DNA of 22,533 bases from an uncultured bacterium (lineage in GTDB: Bacteria; Bacillota; Clostridia; Lachnospirales; Lachnospiraceae): the NCBI GenBank assembly GCA_905214875.1, contig CAJMNR010000050.1, positions 1 through 22,533 of the forward strand. Direction: 5' to 3'. The notes beneath the pieces are model-generated. The model saw nothing but the letters and a program-made list of their open reading frames with translations. It was not told the DNA's origin and ran no database searches. The position numbers were made by a program, and so were the translations under genes. Below, one piece after another: positions 1-6,755 of the stretch; the stretch's first letter is position 1, and every line of letters starts with the position of its first letter.

Positions 1-52
1 CGTTGCTAACAGATTTACAGTCTGCCCCCTTTGGCCACTCGGGAATCCATCC
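1..52 (-). tRNA. tRNA-Tyr (GTA), 5' part only
   Basis: The minus strand reads GGATGGATTCCCGAGTGGCC, then a D-loop, an anticodon arm with loop CTGTAAA and the beginning of the variable arm. The anticodon is GTA (tyrosine). The opening and anticodon arm closely resemble bacterial tRNA-Tyr. The gene runs off the left edge, so the variable arm, T arm and 3' end are not visible. Confidence 0.93.
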
Positions 53-73
53 AAATTGTCCTGACAAGAATTA

Positions 74-101
74 ATTATAACAGATAAAAAAAAGAATGCA
101 A
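74..101 (-). promoter_or_regulatory. promoter of tRNA-Tyr
   Basis: On the minus strand a -35-like TTGCAT (101-96) and a perfect TATAAT (79-74) are separated by 16 bp. Transcription would start near 67, about 15 nt before the tRNA. The -10 box is convincing; the -35 box matches only the TTG core. Confidence 0.6.
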
Positions 102-138
102 GTGTTTTTTTTATTATTTTCAAACTTTTTTGTACAAT

Positions 139-2253
139 TTATATTATACTGACGGTTTTAAGGATAATTGAGGAGATTGGTGGCATATTAAGTTTTAAAA
201 TTCCATTTTCTGAATAAAACACCTTGGCCGATAAATCAAAATCGTCTTCTCTTGTCATAATTAATTGAACAATTCGATCACCATCTACAATTCCAATTTC
301 CCAAACATTGATTTCTACCGTCTTCTCGGCGAAACCACAATTAACAGCAATAACAAAACGGTCCTTATCATCAAACCTTCCATAGCTGATAAACTTATTA
401 GCCCCATCCAAAAATATAATCGATCCTGTCTTTAATGCCTGATAGGATTTATGAATATGTATTAGCTCTTTATGTAAACGAATCAACTCCTTATCCTCAT
501 GTCCCCAAGGATAGGTTCTTCGATTATCCGGATCCGTCCATCCGCATACTCCAGCTTCATCCCCGTAATATATCGTTGGCGCACCTGGCCATGTCATCTG
601 CATCAATACAGCAATCCTCATGATTCCTTTATTAATATTCAACTCTGCTGCCTGTGGCCCTGCCGTCGAAGTTCTTGCCACCTTACGATTAGTCCTAGTA
701 AGGAATCTGGAATGATCGTGGTTCGACAACTCATTCATAGCAACTTGAAGAGACTGGATATTATACTTGCTCATATTCTGCTGCATGGAAGAAAAGAACA
801 CATCTGCGTGTCCAAGCAAGTCAGAACGGAATTCATCACTATGTTTCTCTACTCCCGTCAAAAACCAGGAAATCGGTTCCATAAATGCATCATAATTCAT
901 TACCGTATCCCATTCATCACCTTTTAGCCATTCACTTGGATCCCCATAATGCTCTGCCAAAATGATTGCATCTGGATTTGCCTCTTTTACATTCTTTCTA
1001 AAATCTTTCCAAAACTGATGGTTATATTCATCGGAATGTCCAAGGTCGGCTGCTACATCCAATCTCCATCCATCACAATTATAAGGTGCTGATACCCACT
1101 TCTTTGCGACTTCCATAATATACTCATATAACTTTGGAGATTCCTCATAATTCAACTTAGGAAGCGTATTATGCCCCCACCAGCCATCATACTTCTCATT
1201 ATATGGCCATGAATTCTCACGATATCGAAAAAACGAATGAAACGGACTATCCTCAGAGATATAGGCACCCTTCTGATAACCTTCTTGGTTTTCATAAATG
1301 CGTTCATGATCCAGCCATTTATTAAAGGATCCACAATGGTTAAATACACCATCTAATATGATACGCATTCCTCTTCTATGTACTTCTTCCACCAACTCGA
1401 TAAATACTTTATTACTGGCTTCTAGATTTTCTTTATTTGCAACACGGCAGATATATCTGGTTGCATGCTGGTTATTCAAATCTCCAGGTTGTAAAAGCTC
1501 ACCTTCGTCCTTTACAATAACCCCATAATGAGGATCTACATAATCATAATCCTGAATATCATACTTATGATTTGATGGTGATACAAAAATAGGATTAAGA
1601 TACAACACATCTACGCCTAAGTCCTGTAGGTAATCCAGCTTACGCATGATTCCTTTTAGATCGCCACCATAGAACTCTCTTACTCCCATCATTGCAGGAT
1701 ACTTTGACCATTCTTCTACTTTGACTACCTGTTCTCCAATATAGCTGTACTCAGACGTTAAAACATCATTTGAAGTATCTCCATTGCAGAAACGGTCAAC
1801 GAAAATTTGGTAGAATACGGCCCCCTTGGCCCAATCTGGCGTCATAAAGCCTGGAACGATCACAAAATCATATAATGTATTAGGCTCATTTACAACACCC
1901 TTCTGATTATAATAACAATAGTTTGTTCCCAACATCACTTCGAAGTAATAGGTGATTTTTTGATCTGATAATTGAACATCACATTCATAGTAATCAAATA
2001 GCATTTCTGAAAACGCCTTCTTCATCAGAATTCTAGTTCCACCACAAATCAAATACACGGAGTCTACATTATTAAGTCCTGTTCTTATTCTAATTTTAAC
2101 TACTTCATAACACTCTGGCTGCGATGGACACCGAAACAATTCCGTCCCATCACTAAATAATGCCCTTCTATTCAAGATTGAATTGGTATTTTCTACACAC
2201 ATCTGAAGCATCTGTCGCTTCGAAAGCTGCGTTATATTCGTATTCAATTCCAA
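139..2253 (-). CDS. GH13 alpha-glucan hydrolase, neopullulanase/cyclomaltodextrinase-like
   Basis: Predicted cytoplasmic glycoside hydrolase of family 13 that hydrolyses alpha-1,4 (possibly alpha-1,6) glucosidic bonds in maltodextrins, cyclodextrins or glycogen. The GH13 signatures are present: DGVFNH (residues 301-306), GWRLDVA with nucleophile D399, AEH with acid/base E434, and NHD with the transition-state aspartate D513. An N-terminal region (about 50-120) resembles the CBM34-like domain of neopullulanases, and a C-terminal beta domain follows the barrel. No signal peptide is seen, so it probably acts on imported oligosaccharides or stored glycogen. I place the start at a TTG preceded by GGAAGGGG at 7 nt; this gives 704 residues. 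An upstream ATG would add 49 poorly GH13-like residues without a ribosome binding site. It is monocistronic, with no clear terminator before tRNA-Tyr. Substrate specificity cannot be read from the sequence. Confidence 0.9.
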   Translation of the reverse strand: MELNTNITQLSKRQMLQMCVENTNSILNRRALFSDGTELFRCPSQPECYEVVKIRIRTGLNNVDSVYLICGGTRILMKKAFSEMLFDYYECDVQLSDQKITYYFEVMLGTNYCYYNQKGVVNEPNTLYDFVIVPGFMTPDWAKGAVFYQIFVDRFCNGDTSNDVLTSEYSYIGEQVVKVEEWSKYPAMMGVREFYGGDLKGIMRKLDYLQDLGVDVLYLNPIFVSPSNHKYDIQDYDYVDPHYGVIVKDEGELLQPGDLNNQHATRYICRVANKENLEASNKVFIELVEEVHRRGMRIILDGVFNHCGSFNKWLDHERIYENQEGYQKGAYISEDSPFHSFFRYRENSWPYNEKYDGWWGHNTLPKLNYEESPKLYEYIMEVAKKWVSAPYNCDGWRLDVAADLGHSDEYNHQFWKDFRKNVKEANPDAIILAEHYGDPSEWLKGDEWDTVMNYDAFMEPISWFLTGVEKHSDEFRSDLLGHADVFFSSMQQNMSKYNIQSLQVAMNELSNHDHSRFLTRTNRKVARTSTAGPQAAELNINKGIMRIAVLMQMTWPGAPTIYYGDEAGVCGWTDPDNRRTYPWGHEDKELIRLHKELIHIHKSYQALKTGSIIFLDGANKFISYGRFDDKDRFVIAVNCGFAEKTVEINVWEIGIVDGDRIVQLIMTREDDFDLSAKVFYSENGILKLNMPPISSIILKTVSII

Positions 2254-2428
2254 AATGACACCCCTTCCTATGTGCCCCTCAAGCTGTACCCGTCGATAAT
2301 ATATAATATATTCAAAGACTATCTGATATAGTATACAAGTTGACATTCTATTTGTTATACATTCATCTATTATTTTAACTTTTTGGATATTTCTGGTCAA
2401 TATTAACTTTTTTATTTTTAGAAAACCT

Positions 2429-2540
2429 CACTTTGGCTCGTTGTTCGCGGAACAAAGTGTGTGTTCCACACGCCCCGCTTTTTGGGACATTTTTTATTGT
2501 TACGAAAGAGCTCGACAGAGAAATTTCTTAACAATAAAAA
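2429..2540. repeat. structured intergenic repeat, short copy (A)
   Basis: This is the first of two related elements; the other is at 22270-22460. It contains CACTTTG (2429-2435) and its inverted copy (2453-2459). These flank the motif CTTTGGCTCGTTGTTCGCG, which is shared with the repeats at 9281 and 9371. Next comes a block beginning GAACAAAGTGTGTGTTCC and then GCCCCGCTTTTTGGGACA. Last is a 17-bp hairpin (arms 2491-2507 and 2524-2540, one mismatch) with the 16-nt loop GAGCTCGACAGAGAAA. The right arm overlaps the U-tract of the minus-strand terminator next to it. The plus-strand reading frame across it (2441-2638) is not a believable gene. Confidence 0.8.
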
Positions 2541-2571
2541 AAAGGACAGCTTTCCGATCAGCTGTCCTTTT
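2536..2571 (-). terminator. intrinsic terminator of the candidate small RNA
   Basis: A perfect 12-bp stem (2540-2551 with 2560-2571) with an 8-nt loop is followed on the minus strand by eight T residues. On the plus strand only four T follow the stem, so the minus direction is favoured. Confidence 0.8.
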
Positions 2572-2634
2572 GGAGAAGGTATTTTTGTTACTTATGGGGT
2601 GTAGCAAAAACTATATAATGTATTGGGGTTTACG
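2536..2634 (-). ncRNA. candidate small RNA, about 100 nt
   Basis: A minus-strand extended -10 promoter (TGCTATACT, 2649-2641) and a strong intrinsic terminator (2571-2536) bracket about 100 nt with no credible reading frame. The predicted transcript has unpaired C-rich stretches (AACCCC near 2630-2625, ACCCC near 2600-2596 and CCTTCTCC just before the terminator stem). Such tracts are typical of Gram-positive small RNAs that pair with Shine-Dalgarno sequences, as RsaE/RoxS does. There is no homology evidence, and the -35 region is weak. The ftsH terminator at 2843-2878 already ends the upstream operon, so this second terminator needs its own transcript. Confidence 0.4.
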
Positions 2635-2640
2635 TTAATT

Positions 2641-2649
2641 AGTATAGCA
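2641..2649 (-). promoter_or_regulatory. extended -10 promoter upstream of the candidate small RNA
   Basis: The minus strand reads TGC then TATACT, an extended -10 element. No good -35 lies 16-18 bp upstream. The remaining non-coding DNA to the ftsH terminator (about 2650-2842) is AT-rich, and I see no further gene or clear structure in it. Confidence 0.4.
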
Positions 2650-2842
2650 CCTACCTCACAATAAGTGTGCACAAACATTTAAAACTATAGAAATCATTTT
2701 TGTCTATATTGACGGGCAAAATTCGACTTTTCCAACATTATGCAGTATTGTTTTTACAATATTGCCCAAATGATTGTTTTTCCATACAATTTGTAAATCA
2801 TCCCCTTACAAATCCAAGGTTCTCTTTTCTATCTTTCCTTTC

Positions 2843-2878
2843 AAAAAATAGAGCCTGATACACTAAGTACCAGGCTCT
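2843..2878 (-). terminator. intrinsic terminator downstream of ftsH
   Basis: The inverted arms AGAGCCTG (2850-2857) and CAGGCTCT (2871-2878) flank a loop that itself contains TAC/GTA. They are followed on the minus strand by T-rich sequence (TATTTTTT). It lies just after the ftsH stop and ends the tilS-hpt-ftsH operon. Confidence 0.85.
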
Positions 2879-2885
2879 GAATTCT

Positions 2886-4730
2886 CTATAGCTCTTCTTC
2901 TAATGCAATTTTAGGTTGCACTTCGAATAATGCTTCGAATTCTTCACGTCCAATACGTTCCTTTTCAATTAAAAGTTCCGCACAACGGTGAAGCACATCG
3001 ATATTGTCAGTAAGCATCTTCTTCGCTTTTTCATAACAGCCATCTACAATTGATTTTACTTCCTCATCAATTGTATGAGCTACACGATCGCTGTAATGTT
3101 TTGTATGGGCAATATCTCTTCCAATGAACACTTCATCATCATCGTTATCATAATTGATAAGACCGACTTTTTCAGAGAAACCATATTTGATTACCATGGA
3201 ACGTGCTTCATTCGTAGCTTGCTTGATATCTTGGGAAGCCCCTGTTGTGATATCATCAAAGATGATTTCTTCAGCAACACGTCCTCCTAATAAAGTAGTA
3301 ATGTCTTGTAACATTCTACCCTTTGTCATAAACATATCATCTCTCTCTGGAAGAGGCATTGTATAACCAGCAGCACCATTTCCTGTCGGAATAACACTTA
3401 CTGTATATACAGGACCTACATCAGGAAGCAGATGGAATAAGATTGCATGGCCGGATTCATGATATGCTGTGATTTTCTTTTCTTTATCAGAAATAACACG
3501 GCTCTTCTTCTCGGTACCAATTCCAACCTTAATAAATGATTTCGTAATATCTTCTTGCATAATATATGCACGATCATCTTTTGCAGCTAAGATAGCGGCT
3601 TCATTTAATAAGTTCTCAAGGTCTGCACCTGTGAACCCTGCTGTTGTTTGTGCAACTTGCTTGATATCCACATTTTCTCCAAGAGGCTTATTCTTCGCAT
3701 GAACAGAAAGAATTTCTTCACGTCCTTTAACATCTGGTCTTCCTACCGTTACTTTACGATCAAAACGACCTGGACGAAGGATTGCTGGATCAAGGATATC
3801 TACACGGTTTGTTGCCGCAAGCACGATAATACCTTCGTTAACACCGAAACCATCCATCTCAACCAACATCTGATTTAATGTCTGTTCTCTTTCATCATGG
3901 CCACCGCCAAGACCTGTACCACGACGTCTTGCAACTGCATCAATTTCATCAATAAAAATAATACAAGGTGCGTTTTTCTTTGCTTCCTCGAATAAATCTC
4001 TAACACGGGAAGCACCAACACCAACAAACATTTCTACAAAGTCAGAACCGGAAATGCTAAAGAATGGAACTCCAGCTTCCCCTGCTACTGCTTTTGCAAG
4101 CAATGTCTTACCAGTTCCCGGAGGCCCAACAAGAAGTACGCCTTTAGGAATTCTGGCACCTACTGTAACATATTTCTTAGGAGCCTTAAGGAAATCAACA
4201 ATTTCACTTAACTCTTCTTTTTCTTCATCTAAACCTGCAACATTTTTAAATGTTGTACGTTTATTCTCATCTGTCGATAGCTTTGCACGGCTCTTACCAA
4301 AATTCATCACTTTGCTATTTCCGCCGCCACCTGACATTTGACTTGAGAAGAAGGAAAATAACAATACAATTACAATAAGACCAATAAGCATAGGCAATAC
4401 TGCAGTAATAAACCAACTAGGTCTATCGATTGCATGTACGTAAGAAACAATGCCCTTGGAATTCACTAGTGTGGACACTTCATCAACATTCGTTACGGTA
4501 AATGTATGACTTGAACCATTTACCTTTACTGATACTTTACCTGAAGTCGTCTCCTCCTCCGGATAAATATCAACACTAGTAATATTTCCTGCTTCTAAAT
4601 CACTAATAAATTGCTTATAGCTATATGATGCTGTATTTGAGCCATTAAAACTTGTAGACATATAAAGTGCCAGCAAAATGATGCCAATTACAATTGCATA
4701 GAAGCCCAAACCTTTCATTTGTTTTTTCAA
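2886..4730 (-). CDS. ftsH: ATP-dependent zinc metalloprotease FtsH
   Basis: Membrane-anchored AAA+ protease that degrades misassembled membrane proteins and short-lived regulators; in Bacillus it is also needed for efficient sporulation. The 614-residue length is normal for the family. Visible features are a transmembrane segment at about 10-26, an extracytoplasmic domain to about 105, a second membrane segment at about 107-128, Walker A GPPGTGKT (202-209), Walker B IIFIDE (257-262), and the second region of homology with arginine fingers R319 and R322. The zinc site is HESGH (424-428) with D501 as the likely third ligand. The start is TTG, placed 7 nt after GAGGAGG; the next ATG, four codons on, is too far from that site. 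It is the last gene of tilS-hpt-ftsH, 35 bp after hpt, and is followed by a terminator. Confidence 0.98.
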   Translation of the reverse strand: MKKQMKGLGFYAIVIGIILLALYMSTSFNGSNTASYSYKQFISDLEAGNITSVDIYPEEETTSGKVSVKVNGSSHTFTVTNVDEVSTLVNSKGIVSYVHAIDRPSWFITAVLPMLIGLIVIVLLFSFFSSQMSGGGGNSKVMNFGKSRAKLSTDENKRTTFKNVAGLDEEKEELSEIVDFLKAPKKYVTVGARIPKGVLLVGPPGTGKTLLAKAVAGEAGVPFFSISGSDFVEMFVGVGASRVRDLFEEAKKNAPCIIFIDEIDAVARRRGTGLGGGHDEREQTLNQMLVEMDGFGVNEGIIVLAATNRVDILDPAILRPGRFDRKVTVGRPDVKGREEILSVHAKNKPLGENVDIKQVAQTTAGFTGADLENLLNEAAILAAKDDRAYIMQEDITKSFIKVGIGTEKKSRVISDKEKKITAYHESGHAILFHLLPDVGPVYTVSVIPTGNGAAGYTMPLPERDDMFMTKGRMLQDITTLLGGRVAEEIIFDDITTGASQDIKQATNEARSMVIKYGFSEKVGLINYDNDDDEVFIGRDIAHTKHYSDRVAHTIDEEVKSIVDGCYEKAKKMLTDNIDVLHRCAELLIEKERIGREEFEALFEVQPKIALEEEL

Positions 4731-4765
4731 TATTAAGCCTCCTCTCGCTCAAATAATCTATTTTT

Positions 4766-5287
4766 TTATTCTACAACCACTCCGATATATGGTAGGTTTC
4801 TGAATTTTTGCGCATAATCCAAACCATAGCCAACAACGAATTCATCTGGAATTACAAAACCTGTGTAATCAACTTTTACATCTGTTACACGACGATCTGG
4901 TTTATCAAGCAATGTACAAAGCTTGATACTATTTGGCTTTCTTGTATATAGTAAATCAATTAAGTGGCTTAATGTTCTACCACTATCGATAATATCTTCT
5001 ACAATAAGAACATCTTTTCCAGCAATAGAGTCATCAAGATCTTTAACAATCTTAACTCTTCCAGTGCTTTCTTGTCCATCGCCATAACTTGAAACACTCA
5101 TGAAATCCATAGTTACAGGCACAGTAAGTCTCTTTGCCAACTCACAAGTAATAAACACTCCACCTTTTAAAACGCAAATAAGATGTATTTCTTTTCCTTC
5201 ATAATCTTTATTGATCTGATCTGCTAATTCTTGAACCTTTTGTTCTACTTCCTGCTTTGAAATAAGTACTTTAATATTATCTGACAT
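4766..5287 (-). CDS. hpt: hypoxanthine-guanine phosphoribosyltransferase
   Basis: Purine salvage enzyme that transfers phosphoribose from PRPP to hypoxanthine or guanine to give IMP or GMP in the cytoplasm. The 173-residue protein carries the type I phosphoribosyltransferase PRPP loop VLIVEDIIDSGRT (93-105) and the flexible-loop region FMSVSSYGDG (62-71). Its ATG follows GGAGG at 6 nt, and that ribosome binding site lies inside the last codons of tilS. The stop of tilS and this start are one base apart, so translation is probably coupled. The tilS-hpt-ftsH order is widely conserved in Firmicutes and supports the hypoxanthine/guanine assignment over other phosphoribosyltransferases. Confidence 0.97.
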   Translation of the reverse strand: MSDNIKVLISKQEVEQKVQELADQINKDYEGKEIHLICVLKGGVFITCELAKRLTVPVTMDFMSVSSYGDGQESTGRVKIVKDLDDSIAGKDVLIVEDIIDSGRTLSHLIDLLYTRKPNSIKLCTLLDKPDRRVTDVKVDYTGFVIPDEFVVGYGLDYAQKFRNLPYIGVVVE

Positions 5288-5288
5288 T

Positions 5289-6677
5289 TTAAACCTCCAT
5301 CATGGTCACTACTAGTATTTTCTTGGATTGTTCCGTAATTTTGTATTCTTCGCTTATGCGGCCGCCAAGCACCCACATAACATGGTTCCCGTCACACAAC
5401 AATGGAATCTTATCCCTTTGCTCTCTTGGAACCTTTTCGTCAATAAACAATGATTTGATCGTCTTCACATTTCCCTGCGCATTTATCGCAAGAAAATCAC
5501 CTTGCTTACGAAACCTTAGGAAAATCGTATTTTTAATTTTATCATAATCAAACCATTTCGTACACCTATTTTTAGGAATAATCATATTTTTTTCATATTC
5601 CATAAGCTCTACTTTTAAATTGATTCCTAAGTCATCAAGCTGGTATTCCTTCGATGTTTCAATTAACTGATTCCAGTCATTTGGTTTTTTTTCTTTTTTC
5701 GCTAAATCTATACATTTAATAACAATTGTTTCGTACTCTCTCACTGCAACCATTCGATATGGCAAATTAACCTGCTTACCTACCGTTTTATCCTGCAACT
5801 GTAATACTTGTAAGATATGCTTTTCTTCGATATCTTTTTTCTTTTTACCACACGAATAAATTACATCTCTAACCACTCGTTTTCCAAGAACAAGATCCGC
5901 GTTCTTTAATTCACCTACATTAACAAAGTATTGCCCATTCTGTTCTCGTACAATACGCTCATAGAGTTCTTTTGTTTGTTTTTGTAGATATTCCTCGATT
6001 TCGCCGATGGCACTTGCACATCTTGCAATATGGGAGCTTACCTGCGAATTAATTGTTCTAAGTTCTGGCAACACCTTGTTTCGAATCTTATTTCTTGAAT
6101 AGATGTCTTCAAGGTTTGTAGAATCTACGCAATACTCTATACCTCTATTACAAAGATATTCTTCTATTTCGTCCCTTGTGACACAAAGAAGCGGTCGAAT
6201 TAACGAACCTCTGACTGGTTGGATACCGACAAGGCCTTTGATTCCTGTCCCTCTTGTTAAGTTAAGAAGTACCGTTTCTGCCACATCATTTCTATTATGT
6301 GCTATAGCTATTTTATTACAATGTTTTTCATTATATTCTTTCTCAAAACATTCATAACGCAAAATCCTTCCAGCTTCCTCGGTAGAACATTTTTCTCTCT
6401 TCACATAACCTTCCACATCAACCAAAATTGCATGACAAGAAACCCCCAAGGTTTCACAAAGCGCTTTGACGTAATTCTCGTCGCGCATCGCTTCTTCACC
6501 TCGGAGGCCATGATTAATATGCACAACGAATAGTTCCAGCTCATAGTGCTTTCTTAATTCAAGCAACATAAGTAAAAGGCAGACAGAGTCTGCCCCACCA
6601 CTGACACCAACAACTACACGGTCATGCATCTCTAACATTTTATTTTGTTTCACATATTCAAGTACTTGTTCAAACAT
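5289..6677 (-). CDS. tilS: tRNA(Ile)-lysidine synthase
   Basis: Essential ATP-dependent ligase that adds lysine to C34 of the CAU-anticodon tRNA-Ile, changing its decoding from AUG to AUA. The N-terminal PP-loop is SGGADS (26-31). Downstream are the TilS motifs HNRNDVAETVLL (127-138), RGTGIKGL (142-149), and the DST..RNKIRN region (185-200). A C-terminal TilS-type domain occupies roughly the last 80 of 462 residues. The ATG follows GTGGAG at 5 nt. Bacillus has yabS and yabT between spoIIE and tilS; here the gap is 78 bp and holds a candidate promoter. That would let this essential gene be expressed independently of the sporulation gene upstream. Confidence 0.96.
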   Translation of the reverse strand: MFEQVLEYVKQNKMLEMHDRVVVGVSGGADSVCLLLMLLELRKHYELELFVVHINHGLRGEEAMRDENYVKALCETLGVSCHAILVDVEGYVKREKCSTEEAGRILRYECFEKEYNEKHCNKIAIAHNRNDVAETVLLNLTRGTGIKGLVGIQPVRGSLIRPLLCVTRDEIEEYLCNRGIEYCVDSTNLEDIYSRNKIRNKVLPELRTINSQVSSHIARCASAIGEIEEYLQKQTKELYERIVREQNGQYFVNVGELKNADLVLGKRVVRDVIYSCGKKKKDIEEKHILQVLQLQDKTVGKQVNLPYRMVAVREYETIVIKCIDLAKKEKKPNDWNQLIETSKEYQLDDLGINLKVELMEYEKNMIIPKNRCTKWFDYDKIKNTIFLRFRKQGDFLAINAQGNVKTIKSLFIDEKVPREQRDKIPLLCDGNHVMWVLGGRISEEYKITEQSKKILVVTMMEV

Positions 6678-6710
6678 AGTTACTCCACTTATCTCTTTTT
6701 CTTACCTGCT

Positions 6711-6739
6711 ATTCTAATACTAGCTTCTTAATAATGCAA
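6711..6739 (-). promoter_or_regulatory. candidate sigma-A promoter for tilS-hpt-ftsH
   Basis: On the minus strand TTGCAT (6739-6734) and TAGAAT (6716-6711) are separated by exactly 17 bp in the spoIIE-tilS gap. The -10 box matches five of six consensus bases, and the -35 only the TTG core. A vegetative promoter is expected here because spoIIE should be silent in growing cells. Confidence 0.5.
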
Positions 6740-6755
6740 CAATGCTTATTACCTA

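Noticed and set aside
2254..2400. N-terminal 49-residue extension of the GH13 enzyme
   Set aside because: No ribosome binding site at the upstream ATG and no match to the family, whereas the internal TTG has a strong site.
2441..2638. Plus-strand 65-residue reading frame
   Set aside because: It runs through the structured repeat and a terminator, has no ribosome binding site and no family resemblance.
2690..2800. Short peptide or further RNA gene upstream of the candidate small RNA
   Set aside because: Only a 15-codon frame with the SD directly against its ATG, and a weak six-base hairpin; not enough to call.
6277..6305. TilS motif HNRNDVAET differing from the textbook HxxDDQxET
   Set aside because: From memory, clostridial TilS proteins often have N-D variants here; the rest of the active-site region is intact, so I do not call it defective.
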